Origin: Alligator mississippiensis
Taxonomy: Eukaryota; Chordata; Crocodylia; Alligatoridae
NCBI RefSeq assembly: GCF_030867095.1
Contig: NC_081824.1
Coordinates: 146,349,433-146,413,432 of the forward strand
DNA: 64,000 nucleotides
Direction of reading: 5' to 3'
The translations under genes and the position numbers were made by a program. Every line of letters starts with the position of its first letter. Within the stretch, counting starts at the first letter, position 1. Below the pieces are notes generated by a model, which saw nothing but the letters and a program-made list of their open reading frames with translations, was not told where the DNA came from and ran no database searches. Positions 1 to 12,909 of this stretch are shown one piece after another.

Positions 1-740
1 GGCTGAGAGCTGTGCATCCTGGGATGCTGGAGGACAAAATTAAGGAATTTTATTTTCTCAGAGCATTCATAAAATACTCTGGAAAGACCAGGGCAAAACG
101 AATCAAAGATAAACCTAAGCTGGAATGGCATGGCTTTGAATCATTTAGAGGGCACTTATGGTGGTTTAATACCCCTTAACTAATGACTGCTCTTGTTTTA
201 AATGCCTTCGTGGCATTTTTAAGATTACTTGTGCCACATCCCTTAGTTGCTCACAAGAGTGAAGTGATATCACTGTATCAAAGAGATGCAAGAAGCAAAA
301 TGTGGGTGGTAGGTGCAAGGCCTTCCAGTGAAGTTGACCTAGATTGTCATTTAAGAATTAGAAAGCAGAGTAGATTTGTACCATATAGACTAATGAAATC
401 AAATATATATACACATATGTGTATGTGTGTAAGCTTTCATAAACCTGAGCTAACTCTGTCAGATGCTGTGAAAGGATACGTGCAAATCAGTGTATCAAAT
501 TTAGGGTTGTCTTAAAGAGTGATTTGAATACAAAAGACAGAAAAAGGGAGAGGGAGAACAGTGCTGGGAAAACCAAGCACTCAATAAACCTACAGGGACA
601 AAGGGTTCACAAAAGTATTCTGGATAATGGACTTAGAATCTACGGTCCCCATTTAGACCACACTTAACACAATCCAGTCTGTGGATGATTTCTCATTCTG
701 GAATTTCCCATTCAAGTTAGTTTTTAAAGTTTTGCTAAGA
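1..740. other. Intergenic, no feature seen
   Basis: No gene, RNA or clear repeat boundary is visible. A 110-codon frame (183-515) is Met-rich and low in coding character and contains a short (tatatac) run. I treat it as chance. Confidence 0.6.
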
Positions 741-744
741 ACAG

Positions 745-981
745 CTACTGTGAGTCAGCAATGGAATGTGCAGGGAGGCTAAAATGTCCTGTCACAAGCT
801 TTTGTCTTTCTGGAAATGATGTCAGGTTGGTGTTCAGGTTTTGGTTGTAGCCGTGTTGGTCTAAGCCGTGCAGGTAAGGTTCTTTGAGGTGTTCATTCAT
901 TCGTACATACAGGGATTTCCCCATCTGTCCAATGTAGGCAGCAGAGGAGCAATGTAAGCAGGTGATTTGAGAATCAGACAT
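745..981 (-). mobile_element. Penelope-like retroelement fragment, GIY-YIG remnant
   Basis: A 78-codon minus-strand frame reads ITCLHCSSAAYIGQMGKSLY then VRMNEHLKEPY. A Cys-rich linker followed by YIGQ(T)GKSL..R..EH is the N-terminal part of the GIY-YIG endonuclease domain that sits at the C terminus of Penelope-like reverse transcriptases. The plus-strand text at about 841-865 ('ggttgtagccgtgttggtct') is the minus-strand counterpart of the 3' region seen in the 28-kb copy. Only this fragment is visible; no reverse transcriptase is recognisable nearby. It is not a host gene. Confidence 0.7.
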
Positions 982-985
982 CTAA

Positions 986-2055
986 AATATCCCAAAGTTA
1001 CATTTAGATGACTATTCCATAAATTAGGATTTGACCTGAAGTAAATAAGCAGTTTCCCAGCCTCAAAAGAGCTAATGTAATAGGGTATTTAGGGACAGTT
1101 ACTGTACCAGATTGTGCCCTTGTGAGCCACAGACAAAGAAACCTTCTGTTTCACAGTTTTCTCTTGTCCAAGATAAAGAGGCATCTCTTGAACACCATTT
1201 AGTGGGAACTTATGTGTTGGAAAAGAGCAGGCTGACAACAGAAGGGGAGGATTGAGGTGAAGGATCATTTTGTTTTCTCAGCAGCCTCACTGGCAATCCC
1301 CAGAAAAATCAATAAGCATTGCATTTGTATGTATTTTAGTCTTTTTTTTTTTGTTTACATTTTTACCTTTTTAAACTTGTCTTTGAAATTCTCCCCAGAA
1401 ATAGGACTGAGGCTCAGGCCTCTATCTCTTATCTCTGACCATCCATAAAAAGAAAATGCCATGGCATCTATGCATTGGCAACACTCCTTTGCTAGTTTCT
1501 ATTCCAAAGTATCAGTAAAGGAACCATCTGTGTGCACAGTGGCTTTTCAGCATCCCTGAGAATATCATCACAGCAATGGAGGAGTGCAAGGAATACCACA
1601 AACTATATTTGTGCATTAGAAAATCAAACACATTATCTTTCTGGAGTAATGGAGTGTGTTTGTTGTCTAGCTATAAATGTTTTATGCACATTGATGATGT
1701 TCTGCAATGACTTCTCATTTTTTCATTTACTTGTGTATATGTGGATTTGTAACTGCATGAATATTAAGAAACAGTATTAACAATGTCTCATTTGCTTCTC
1801 AACCATTAATTCTGAGTTTCATTCTGACTCAATCTTGCTGTATCTCAGAAATCATTTCTAGTTATTTATTCCTCAAAGATGGATCCCAGTTTTGCTTCTC
1901 TCAGTAGCCAATGAAACAATTTTTTATTTACATATTTTGAGATTTAAATCTCATAGTTATCTTCACTTCAGTCACTACTTACTGCTCAGGAACATTTTGG
2001 AATTTATTCCATAGGAGGCTTTCAAATAGATGCCGGATAAGCATTTTTTCCTCAA
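986..2055. other. Intergenic, no feature seen
   Basis: AT-rich unique-looking sequence. Two short frames here (from 1,257 and 1,532) have no recognisable similarity and no coding signature. Nothing else is supported. Confidence 0.6.
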
Positions 2056-2059
2056 CTAA

Positions 2060-2136
2060 TTTAGGAATAGTACAGTTGTGCAGGATTTGAACTAGATATC
2101 TGTGAGGTCCCTTCCAACCCTACGATTTCATGATTG
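2060..2136 (+). repeat. CR1 LINE 3' end fragment
   Basis: The text 'ggatttgaactagatatctg' followed by 'tgaggtcccttccaacccta' and 'cgatttcatgattg' is the well-known CR1 3' terminus, which ends in ATTCTATGATT-like short repeats. The insertion is truncated to its tail. CR1 is the dominant LINE of birds, crocodilians and turtles, which supports the lineage guess. Confidence 0.75.
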
Positions 2137-2139
2137 GAG

Positions 2140-3805
2140 CTTATGTAGATGAACACAACCTAGCTTGAACACTGATATCTGTGTAACTGCAGTAGCCCAG
2201 TGGTTGTTTTCTGCAGAGCTAAGAACCAGAGTATTAGACATACGTTTTGGCTTCTTGGACATACTTTTCAACCTCCTCTGAGTTCTGCACTACTGAGGCT
2301 ACACCATTAATAATACCAAAGTCAGTTAGTGTAAAGCCACCTCCGGCATGTGTTTATGAGCTGCTGTCAAAACAGTGACTATAGTATATACATACCCTTT
2401 GAGAAATGTTGCAACAGGAATACCAGAGAAAGGCAGGTTGCCAAAATTGGGTCTGATTGTTCTAGGAAAGTACTGGAACTATATAAAGGAATAGCATTTC
2501 TATGGTGCATAGCATGGGGGATTTTGGCATTCAATTCCATTATTTTTTCTGGACATTCTGTATTTGTCTTCCAGTACTTTTATTTTAGTTTTTCTCTTGC
2601 TATAACAACCACAGATTCTTTGGACATTGAGCACCGGAATAAAAAAAAAAAAAAAAACCTACTTGTGGAAGTCATATCTCTACATTCAGACCATTTCCTT
2701 ATGTTTCCTCCATCCTGCCGCTCTACTCTCAAATATCTCTTCACACAACCAACTCGTTACTATCCTGAAGTCCCTGAAGTAGTCCTGGAAGACATCATGT
2801 TCTCTGTAGCAAACTCTTCTGGTTACCATAAGGAGTGATCCATGGTTTCTCTCAAGTAACATGACCAGTTATCTTTGGATGGAGAGGATATATATATGAG
2901 GGGGAAAAAATGGGCTTAGATAAAGGATCTGAATTTCACAATAGTCTCAAAAACATTGTGAAAGTTTTTTAAGGCTTCAATCAAAAAAAAAAAAAATGGA
3001 TGGTAGTAAGGGCAGTAATGATTGCTCCAAAGGTTGCTGGTTTCTTGTAACTCAGGCCAGGTACAGACATTACACTTATTGTACGGTAATCACATAGGAA
3101 GTACTTTACAGCTGTAACCAAACAGACGATCAGGGCACACAGAACACTGTAAAAATGGCCGATCTCATTCTAAGATAACCCTGGATGGTAGCAGACTTCA
3201 GCACTGTAGGTTAGAGCACTGTAATAAACATCTGTACCACATCCCAATGCTACTCATGTTAAGTCACATTCCACCAGCAATTCATGAAGGTCTGTAGCAC
3301 CCCACTCACCATTCTCCAGGGCAGTGCTCTAGCCTTGGCCAGAGTTCATCTCTTTTGCCCAAGTGCCAGGCCAGCCCCATCCCTTGGCTGTCACAGACAA
3401 CAGTCAGGGGGGCTTGCCTTCTCCCACTATCCCTGTGCTATGTGTGCTCACAGTGTGTTTGCCTCTATTTGTGAGTCTTCAGCAGCACAGGGAGCCCATG
3501 GGGCATGGTGGGAGGTGTGCAAGAGGCCCGCCAACCTGCTGCACTTAGTTCATACAGGCAGGCTCAAAGCTCCACCCCACCAAAGGGCATACATCTGTTC
3601 TATTTGATCCCAACCTAACCTTGGGCAGTTAGAGTAAAGCTCAAAAGTTAGATAGCCTCCAGCTCAGGCTTCTTGAATACCTGTACTTAGCTTCACTGAC
3701 TCCACTATTCAGAGTTACCCATATGAATGAGTGGCCCAAAAAGACTTTGGGTTGAGTAGAGTAGTGATAATTCAGAAAACTAGCTATCAGAAGCTAAAAC
3801 TGTGC
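2140..3805. other. Intergenic; simple repeats and possible old DNA repeat
   Basis: Contains A-runs at about 2,640-2,656 and 2,982-2,995. A segment from about 3,055 ('ggccaggtacagacattaca') has the look of a degraded MITE edge. The 162-codon frame at 2,350-2,838 crosses an A-run and resembles no protein I know. Confidence 0.5.
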
Positions 3806-3810
3806 CCTAA

Positions 3811-4502
3811 GGGCATGTGTAGACAAAACAGGGACCCTAAATTGAAGCAGTGGGTTTTTAAAAATGCCACTTCAATTTAGGGCCCTTTACACCCCCCTGT
3901 TGTGCATATACCCAAACTTTCCTGCCTCTCCAGCGGCAAGGAGGAGGGCGAGCTGCCAGCAGGTGCAGTGGTCCTTGGACTGCTGGGGGGGATGGGGGCG
4001 GGGGGTGTCGCTGGTGCTTCCCTCCGCAGTAGCAGCACCGCCCTCCCCCCCTCCCCCAGGTGGCACCTACCCGCAGGCACTCAGCTCAGGCGGTCCCAGG
4101 GGGCACCGCAGCTTCAGAGGGAAGCACCAGGCCCCCACACAGCTCAGGTTAGCAGGCAGGCTCCAGGGGATCGCCACTTTTTTTTTTGTTGGGCGGAGCC
4201 TGCCTTCCTAGGCTGCTGTCAAGCTGCTTGCACGGGCTTTCTGAAGAGCCCCTGAGCTGCACAGAGCCCAGTGCTTCGCTCTGCGGCTGTAGGGCAAACT
4301 AAAAACTCCTCAAAGGAGTTTTAGTTTGCTTGGCCCAAAATCATTTAAGATGCATTACGCCACCAAATTTGCTACAGTGGCTGGAATTACTGCACAATAT
4401 GCTGCTGATGTGTGCAAACAGCAACCATTAAAGTGGTGCAACAGCATTTAACCCACTTTAGTGTCATGCACACATGCCCCTCATTTCGTCTACACACGGC
4501 TC
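3811..4502. mobile_element. Inverted-repeat MITE with GC-rich core
   Basis: The left edge 'gggcatgtgtagacaaaac' is roughly inverted at the right edge ('...cgtctacacacggc'). The core of about 400 bp is GC-rich, unlike its AT-rich flanks, and gives rise to several overlapping frames on both strands that are not genes. It includes a strong hairpin at 4,298-4,333, 'aaactaaaaactcc' paired with 'ggagttttagttt'. Target duplication was not resolved. Confidence 0.55.
4298..4333. repeat. Short near-perfect inverted repeat (hairpin)
   Basis: Arms of about 15 bases around 'actcctcaaaggagt', separated by only a few bases. It lies in the MITE at 3,811-4,502 and is probably internal structure of that element, not a host terminator. 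Confidence 0.7.
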
Positions 4503-5545
4503 AAGGTTCTAAAATATATCCTTGTATGCAAACAGTATGCATGTGCAATAAATTACTTTGCCTGCTGTACCTCTGGAAAAATAAGAATCAGGACATGATT
4601 TGCTGATGCTCTGTGGTTCCATTAACCTGCTCTTTTAGCCTAGTTCTCCTCTTGCAGTTCCCAAAAATGTGAGGCTACATGCAGCTCGCTTGTGGTTAAA
4701 GTTGCCCCTGTGGAAGTTTTCTGGCAGGCAGAACCTTTACTTAAGAGAATGCTATAAAATGTGCCCTTGGGCTTACAAATAAGGGAAAGAATTCTGTTTC
4801 TATACCTGTAACTGCTATTGCTGGAGAGGAAAATACTTGTTGTTTTCTACTGGAGCACTTACTGTGACCATGTGCAGTGTAGCTGGCTTAATTTTTCCCA
4901 CTTGAATTTCTCTTGTTTAGACAGTTCCCATACTGAGGCTCCTGGAAATCATTTCACAGTCAGAAATTCTTGTCTGTGTTAAAAATCTGAGACTTCCTGC
5001 AGCTGTAGGATACGAGCCAGCAGACAAGGGATTTGGAGCTTTCTTGCCAAATCCTGCACAGTGCGTGGCAGCAGAAAGATGCATAAGAGCATCAAAGTTT
5101 GAGGTGGAGACTTTCCAGTTTAGGAGCAAAGGAGGCACTGACAGTTAAACATTAGAACAGAGATAGAAATAAAACATATCATATGTTAGTCAAAATGGTT
5201 ATGTGCATATATTATCTTTTATCACTAATTGCTATGAGGACAAAGGGGAGACAGCATTTATCTCTCCCCCATCAAATGTGGAACCTAGCCCACTTACTTA
5301 TCCCTCTGGCATGTTTTTTCTCCTCCTCCATCCCTATAGTCTGGACCTGGACCACCCATGGAGATCATGGTACCACAGACACATCTGAGCCCCATTTCCA
5401 GAGGAAGAAAGGAAATCTGCTCTCAGAGGAGTCCCTCCATCCACAGTAATAAATGATATAATCTGACCTGCAGATGGGAAAATATTCATGTTAGTTTAAA
5501 ACAAAATATCACTTTTGTCACTGAGATAGAAAAAAATTACACTTA
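4503..5545. other. Intergenic, no feature seen
   Basis: Unique-looking sequence with only short chance frames. No repeat edges recognised. Confidence 0.5.
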
Positions 5546-5952
5546 TGGAGCATGTACACGAGGCACATTAATGCATACTGTACTAGCCTAATTTAATACA
5601 CATTATGGGCGTGCATCTACATGTGCGCAACTTTAATGTGCATTGAAAAGGGCAAAATTAGGCTAATCACGCCTAAATTTGATACCTGCAAATGCAGGTA
5701 TCAAATTAAGGTGTGATTAGTTAAAGCACATTAATACACATGTAGATGCAACCCAGCACAAACCTTAGTGCCAGGTCTGCCCAAACACTAGGGGCACATG
5801 GTAGGGCTGCAGGGACTTGGCATTAACTTAAGTGCCAAGTCCCTGAATATGTACACACCTGCCAAAAAAAAAAAAAAAAAAAATTGTTTACTGCACATTA
5901 GCTAAATGCACGTTAAATTTAGTCATGTGTAAATGCACATGTAGATGCGCCC
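5546..5952. mobile_element. Nested MITEs of the 'TCTACA' group
   Basis: The outer edges 'ggagcatgtacacgaggcac' and '...tgcacatgtagatgcgcc' are loosely inverted. Inside, 5,607-5,754 has its own edges: 'gggcgtgcatctacatgtgc' and '...acacatgtagatgcaaccc', which are clear inverted copies. The inner core has the hairpin 'tttgatacctgc...gcaggtatcaaa'. An A-run occurs at about 5,865-5,882. No coding capacity. Confidence 0.75.
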
Positions 5953-6569
5953 TTAGAAAGGGTAGAATTGTGGCCAAAATGGAAGCAGTAAGTATTTGCT
6001 ATTGACTTCACTAGGTGCTGGAATTCACCTCTTGTCTTTACTGACAAGTTGAAAATCTTTGCAAGTAACTACACCAAAAAAATCTCACAGAGAACTTAAA
6101 CTAACCCTCTTGATTCCAAATTATTCTTATGAGGGATAAGGCCATTTACTTGTTATTGGACTTTTCTAAAGTATCCTCTGAGCAGATGGGATTGCCTATT
6201 ATGCAGCTGAGTATGACTTAAAAACCAAAAGAAGCTCAGTTGCAGCTGTTTTTAAATGACCACATTCTGAAAACAATTTCAGACCCTCAGACCACCTCTC
6301 TTGGAGAGTTCCTATCGTCTCAGGGTCTACCTGCTCCAGGGTCCCATCATCCAAGGTTCCAATTTCTCTCTCTGGCAGAGCAGATAAGAAACATTTCAAG
6401 AAGTGAAATCATGCCACGTCAAGCTCCATTTTGTGATGCTGCACCATCCATTACTTGCAATGTATGGCAGCAAGTGGAGACAAGTGTTATAAAACCCAAA
6501 TATCCTCTCTGATCTAGCTCTGCGAACATCAAGTCATCATTCCCAGGACCTACATTGCCTTTGGTACTA

Positions 6570-6781
6570 GGTGGATGTGTCTACATGTGCAATTAATGAA
6601 ATTTGGCTTTACTGCACAGTAAATTTACTGCCTCCATAAATGTACTGCATTAGCAGGTAGTAAATTTACTGTATAGTAGACTAATTTACTGCACAGTAAG
6701 AACCTGCACATATAGACAATGATGCATTTCTGTGCAGTAGATTAGTCTACTGCACAGTAAAGCATCTCATGTAGACACAGC
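6570..6781. mobile_element. MITE of the 'TCTACA' group
   Basis: Inverted ends: 'ggtggatgtgtctacatgtg' on the left, '...catgtagacacagc' on the right. The core repeats 'tactgcacagta' several times. The 8-bp flanks 'tggtacta' and 'tggtattt' match at six of eight positions and may be a worn hAT target duplication. Confidence 0.75.
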
Positions 6782-6789
6782 TGGTATTT

Positions 6790-9073
6790 CCCACATTCAA
6801 GTGGCCATGCAATACCAGTGCCACTATATACTTCAACTTCATGAACTATAGCTTTAAATGTTCTTTTTAGTCTTTATCTGACTCACAAAAGAATGCACAG
6901 GGTTCACCAAGAAATTCCCCTAAATAATATGCTCATGATCTATTCATATCAGGAAGAGATTTTTAAGGAATTATTCCACATGAGATACTATAGAGAACAA
7001 CAGGGTGAGTATACTCCCCTTCACACACTTTCAGGCCCTTGCCAATGTAATATTCCAGTATGGGCCTTTTAGAATGTATAGAATTCATACGTAAACAGAT
7101 AGCCACTTGTTTGGAGCATGCTTTAGAGGGAAATCCTCCATTGCTACATTCAATCTCTTCTTCTCATCTATCATCTTAAAAATCTACACATTCTAAATTA
7201 TTTTATAGAGTTCCTAATCTATATAGGCCTTAGCATTCCTAATTTTTGAGGCTCTCATGAAGCCTCATGGTAGATACCTGTAACTGATGTCCCCACTTTA
7301 GGAAAGGTAAATAAGCAATAGTGTAATATGTTGCAGCTACCAGGGCACAAATTTTCCATAAACACTACAGTATACACACATAACAGGCTCCTTAATGGAG
7401 GTTACAGATAATTCAAGGGAAGGCTTTTCTGCTGCAACTATTTATTGATTCCAAAGAAAAGATAGTTGCATTCCTGCCATTTTGAAATCCTTACTTTACA
7501 TTTTCTGAAAAAGGCAATATTTCTCATTGGTTCCATTAAGGTACACTTGGTCACCATTTCTGGGCACCAACTGCGAATCAAAAGACTTCCTTTTTCACAT
7601 TCAGTTGTAACTAAAATCTTTAGGGTGGTTGTCAGATTCTTACCCCAGTTCTAGTGCCACATGCTCCATGGAACTTCATTGGGGATCTGCTTGCATTTTG
7701 AGGCCCTCTGTTTAAACACAGGGCAGTGTAGTCCTCTGTCAGCATTGAATTACTTCAGTAAAAAAAAGGTTGAAAAAATGCAAGCATTCAGCCACATGGT
7801 AAATCAATCCCACACCATTTTCCACTGAGATAAAGTCACAAAGTTTTGCCTGAACTAACAGGTTTACCTACCTGTATTTCCCTCTAAACCTTATTCAAAG
7901 AAGGGAGAACAAATATCATGGATGGTGATCATTAGCTTTTTATTTGCTATTAGCTATTATTTGCTAACTACTGCTATTAAGGCTTCCCCAAGATTATTGA
8001 CAGCTATTACTGACCAAGAAGGGGGTCACCCAATTTTCAGCCTGTAAGCAGGCCATTCAGCCTGCTGGCTTTTGCAAGAGAATTTGCTCCCTTATGAGCT
8101 CCTCAGCCAATGCTCTGAAGAAAAATTCAGGCTTTAAATAAATAAAATAAAATCCCCCTATCATCTCTCAGATATTAGGAGGAGAGTTCCTTTCTGCTCT
8201 GGCCCCAGCACAGCAATCAGGCCCCTCCTTCTACGAAGTTGTTTCCATCAAACCTTGCTTCCTTTCCTCTCTTGCTTTGTCTTCTGGGAGCTCTTAAATT
8301 CCCACTGGGATATTTCTTCATTACTCAAATGCTCCAAAGATTGGCCTCCTTAAGAGGGATCACTGTTCCTCTTGAAGGGAAAGACTGCCCTGTTACACAG
8401 CCCCAAATAACTGAAATAAACTTTGGACTTCATTGTGCTCTGTGTTATGATGTAGCTAGTTTAAAATACCCATATTGTTTCTTGGTATTTTCTACGGAAG
8501 CTACTGCAGTATCACTGAGAAATACGTCTGTAATGCAAGCAATTAACAAATCAATTCATAGTTTTACTGAGCACTGTTCCATCATAGAAGCCTCAAGTTC
8601 GCATACTTCTTTCAACACAGCTGTGTTGCATGCTTTCTTTACTTACACTTGGTGCTCTAGGCACCTTAGATTAGATACCTACTTGTAAGATGCTAAAAGT
8701 AGAATATGGACTGGCATACAAAGAGAAAAGAAAAATCATTTAACTTTAAAGATCTTTGAGCTATGTTGTCCATATATTTCATGACCCACCCTCCTTCCTC
8801 TTTGTTACAGCTTGCATTCAACAGTGAAAAAGAAACTGAGAGTTGGGTCATTGTGATTGTGCTTCATGTTTACACCCAACAGACACTGATAACTAAAGAG
8901 TTCCAATCTAGAGCATAGGTTACGGCCATGAATAAAAAATGAATAAGTATGTGGACTACACATTTTGAATAACTTAAGTTTTTGTCCAAATAACTGGTGT
9001 TCCATATTCTCTGTATCTGTTATATACACACACATTATACTTGTAACTTGTGCTGGCACGCTAGGCTGAGTGA
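6790..9073. other. Intergenic, no feature seen
   Basis: AT-rich. A 149-codon frame at 8,239-8,688 has a hydrophobic, Ser-rich start but no recognisable domain and no splice or promoter context. I do not call it a gene. Confidence 0.5.
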
Positions 9074-10430
9074 TGTGCCAGATTTCAGACCCTCAGGGTG
9101 GCAGTAGCTCTGGGAACCCCCCTCAGGCAGATCTGCTGACTAAGGTGTTCGATGGAGAGGTGTGTTCCTCACCCTCACTGCCTAGGAATTTACTCTGAAC
9201 CCAATGAACACATTGATTTCTTTATTATGTACAACTATATACAGAAAATAAATGAATAAGCAAAAGAAGAAAAACATTTATTATTAAGAATAGTTAATAA
9301 TAAAACCAACAATTTGAATAAAATTTACAAACTGCACCATCAGGTGAATAATTCCACCACACTGGGTGGTCCTGCTTGCATCAAAGAACCTCAGCAATTA
9401 CATTCACCTGGTTATAACCCTGTAAAACAGTTCCCCTCCCCCCACTCCCCAATAACGCAGGTTGATTTTCCTCTGGTCATAATCCCCTTCTCATAACAAT
9501 AAATGGCAACACAGCTTTAACTATGATCCACTACTAAATGGCAGAGGCAAGGCTTTTGCTGCTCCAGGGAAAGTAGACTCCTTGGTCTTTCTTGGTAACT
9601 CAGCAAAACAAGTCTCCAGTCAGCCACTGCAGGTAAAGGCTTCTTTTCCTTAGTTTCCTTCTGAAAAAAACACCTTCTGCAAACACTGGGGATTAGTGTC
9701 CCCTCATACATCCATGTAGGTTTGGGATTTCACAGCCCACTCCCTCTCTGGAGTGTCTCTCTCCCTCAGCACCTCCACATGCAGACAGTGAATTCCCACT
9801 GCAGGTCTCTGTTCCTGCAGTACAATCCTTTGTAGCTCAAACAGAGGACTTCCCTCCACAGTTTTTTGACCAGGCAGCTTCTCCCAGCTCCCAGACAGCT
9901 TACCAGCCCCTCCCCACTCTTTCCCTGGGCACCTGTGTCCCTGATTGTACAGCTCCAACCCGGGTGGGAAGTCAGCTTCGCCTGGGATGACTCAGGCTCT
10001 CCTCCATCCTGACATGATGTCTGCTCCCTGGCAAGCCTCAGCTCCATTCCCTCTGCCTGAGGGATGGGGGGAGGGGGAGAGGGAGAATGGGGGGCTGAGT
10101 CTCTGCCCCTCTGTCCAGGGCTGTGTTGCTCTCCTCCAGCTTTTTCTGTTCTTCTTGTCCTTCCCTCAGCTTTTTGGCTCAATAGCAGCCAATCAGAGCC
10201 CTCAGTTTGCAATGGAGGCTCTGGTCACAATTCAAATGTTCCAATAAAAAGCATGCACTGTGCACAGCATGCCCTCCTGCCTGGAAAAGCTATTGCACCC
10301 TCTGCAAACTTTTTGCTGCCTTTCTTGCAGAGTTCTTAGGTAGAGCTTACCCCTCAGTTTCTGCTCAAACGAGCCTTTGCAGCTGCTACATACTATATAT
10401 TATATATGTGTATGTGTGTGTTTTATAAAA
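9074..10430 (-). mobile_element. Probable long LTR of an endogenous retrovirus-like element (minus strand)
   Basis: A compositionally distinct block. Read on the minus strand it has a TATA-like TTTATAAAA near 10,420, a CCAAT-box-like ATTGGCTG near 10,188, a G/C-rich middle and an AATAAA signal at 9,221-9,226. It then runs to a possible CA terminus at 9,074 ('tgtgccag' on the plus strand). The order promoter, body, polyadenylation signal, CA end fits a solo LTR. The upstream (U3) edge and target duplication could not be fixed; a 'gtgatg' match near 11,214 would make it much longer. Broken frames inside it (up to 148 codons) are not host genes. Confidence 0.45.
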
Positions 10431-11574
10431 GAGCCCAAAATATAACAATATAACATTTCAGTATTAAAATTTTCAATCCAGATTTCTTTGCCTACTACTT
10501 CCATTTAATGTTGTCCATTCTCATAAAGTCATTATCTTTAGTTTAAAGGCCAGATTTATCTTGCAGTTTAGCACAGACTAGAAATCTAAGAGAAAGGGGC
10601 ATAGAGAAGGACAAAGAATTGTTGAACTATTGGAAGGGTTGGTTGGAAGCTTTATAACAGCCCACAACTAATTTAATTCATAAAAAAAAAAAAGCGCTTC
10701 AAAAATATGATGATGCATCCTTAAATAGTTCCCATATAAGGATTAGAGACACAGAAAGGAAGACTGTGCATTACAACTTTGAATTGTGGAAAACCCTATT
10801 GTGAACCACAGTATTTTAATTTTAGGTTTACAGTCTTTCAGTATCACTACCCAAATTGATCTGTGCGAATGAAAACAATGAAATGCCCACTCAGAAATTT
10901 AGGGCAGGATTTCCTTCAAATGCAGCAGTATTGAGGTGAAATAATAGACCTTTTAACATAGTTAACTGTTTATTGGTGAGAACAGATGCATAGATTATGC
11001 AATGTAAAATAAATACAATATTAAACATAATTTCTTCCTTGACTCACACATTTAAGACTTGCAATCATAGTTTTCTTATTTTTTCCCATGAAACTGTTGT
11101 TCACATCACTGACAGTAGTGCCTAAAAGAGAAGATATAAACAAAAATCAATATAGCTGTGACAGTGTATACTAGCTGCTCTATGAAATAATAATCCCTAT
11201 ATTACTTTAAGGACCAGTGATGTCTACCACTTTTCAGAGGAAATGTCAAATTTCACTCTTGGCAGGTAAAAAAGTTTTTTCAGGCCACCATTAAATTTAG
11301 TTTTAGTCTGAAGAGTCACTATGTAAAAATTATATCTTCTAGCTCAATATCCCATTTTTCTGTGTTAAGAGAGTCAGAACTCCTAACTTATTGATTAAAA
11401 TACAAGAAAATCATCTCCCTATTTGCCTGTTCACATTGCACAGCATCATCAATATGATTTTTAGTTAAGTTTTGATTCTAGAACTAAGAGCTAGAAAGAA
11501 CCCAGCTGGTCTTTCAGGTTCTGTCTGACTTTTACAAGGTGGATAGCTGACTAAAAAGCATGTCTTTACTTATA
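10431..11574. other. Intergenic, possibly part of the LTR-like element to its left
   Basis: AT-rich with no recognisable gene. The right boundary of the preceding LTR-like segment may lie in here. Confidence 0.4.
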
Positions 11575-12690
11575 GGCTTCATATAGACATTACAGCTAGC
11601 CACTGGGGGGTTAGATTGGTTTAAAAATGGCACCCAATCTAAGGTAAGTAATGGTAACAAGAGGGACGGGCAGGGTGGGGCCTTGGGAGGGGCCTAGTAG
11701 TGTCCATAGGGGGTGGAGTTCAGGAGAGTTTTGCAGGATTGGAGGGGTTAGTAGGGTCAGTGGGGGGATTGGTGGGTTAATGAGGTATGCAGTAGGGTTG
11801 GATGATCAAGGTGCATTGGCAGGCTCAGAGACGCTTGTTGATCCTTCCAAACACCTCCAAACCCCCTCAGCCCCCCAGGATGCTGCTGAACTGCACCTGA
11901 TCCCACAAACTGCTCCCGGAGTTGGCTTTACCACCTTTCACCACTCCCAGGAGCTTAACTGAAGTAAATTGAGATGGGGGGGAAGGGAAGGTGGATCAGG
12001 GAGTTAGCTTCATGTGACATGAGTTGGCAGGATCAGGGCAAGCTGATGGCTCCATAGGGGAGGGTTGGTGGGATCAGGAGGGCTCTCTCCTTCACCAGGG
12101 ACAAGGACTTATTTTAAGCCCCTCATACTCCCCCACACCAAGTAAAGAACACCCCCCTCAGTAAACCAACCTCTCTGATCCTGCCTGCTCCTCCCGCCAC
12201 CCCAACTTACTTCCATCAACTCCAAGCACCACCAAATGCCAGTGAAGCCAGTACTGGGAGTGGCTTGCAGGCTCAGGGGGTTGGCTGGCTCAGGGAGTGG
12301 GGTGCTAGCTGGTCTGTGGGATGAGGGTTGTCCATCTGGGGATGGGAGAGGGGCTAGAGGGCTAAAAATAGCCTGGTGCTGTGGGAAGCAGGTAGGAAAA
12401 ACAGACACAAGGCTGCACTGGGAACATGTAAAGAGGTTCAGTAGATTGGTCTAGGCTAGCCATACCTGTTCTAATTTAGTGCACCTCCAGGTACAGTTAA
12501 ATTAGATTGAGTCAGCCATTTTTTGATTGATTTAACCTTCCTGGAGCTTCTGTACAGTTCACAGTTAGATCAACCTAATTAGGGATCTAAGTGCAAGGTC
12601 CACAAGTGGGCAAACTAAGTTAGATTGGGTGGCCATTTTTAATATGGTCTAACTTCCCCCTAACCTCCCTGAATGTTTTTACACAATTAC
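11575..12690. mobile_element. Long non-autonomous DNA element with G-rich core
   Basis: The left edge 'gggggttagattggtttaaa' followed by 'aatggcacccaatct' is mirrored at the right by 'agattgggtggccattttta' and 'tctaacttccccc' in inverted form. The core is a G-rich, weakly repetitive stretch ('ggtgggatcaggaggg'-like units) that yields overlapping frames on both strands. No transposase. The outer limits are approximate. Confidence 0.55.
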
Positions 12691-12909
12691 AATCTAAGTG
12701 GATTTCATCTGGAACTCATAAGAGTAAACATTTACTCAGTTTAAGAAACCCATGAACAGAACAAGTTCAGCAGTTGTGAAATCCTTGACCATTTTCATAG
12801 TAATTTCCATGTTGAAGATTTTTCTCAAGACTAAAAAAATATATATTTTCCCCAATTTAATATACAGGGGGTAAGCCCAATCATTTAATATCATAGTTAC
12901 TTAAAAGTA

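Noticed and set aside
183-515. 110-codon plus-strand frame
   Set aside because: Contains simple 'tatatacacat' sequence and no recognisable motif.
2350-2838. 162-codon plus-strand frame
   Set aside because: It crosses a long A-run, has no recognisable domain, no promoter or splice context, and reads like random AT-rich translation.
4298-4333. Hairpin as a bacterial-type terminator
   Set aside because: The sequence is eukaryotic and the hairpin is inside a MITE.
8239-8688. 149-codon plus-strand frame with hydrophobic start
   Set aside because: A signal-peptide-like start alone is weak; no family resemblance, no codon pattern, no neighbours.
9704-10339. Overlapping frames on both strands near 10 kb
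   Set aside because: They lie in a GC-rich LTR-like block and follow its composition.
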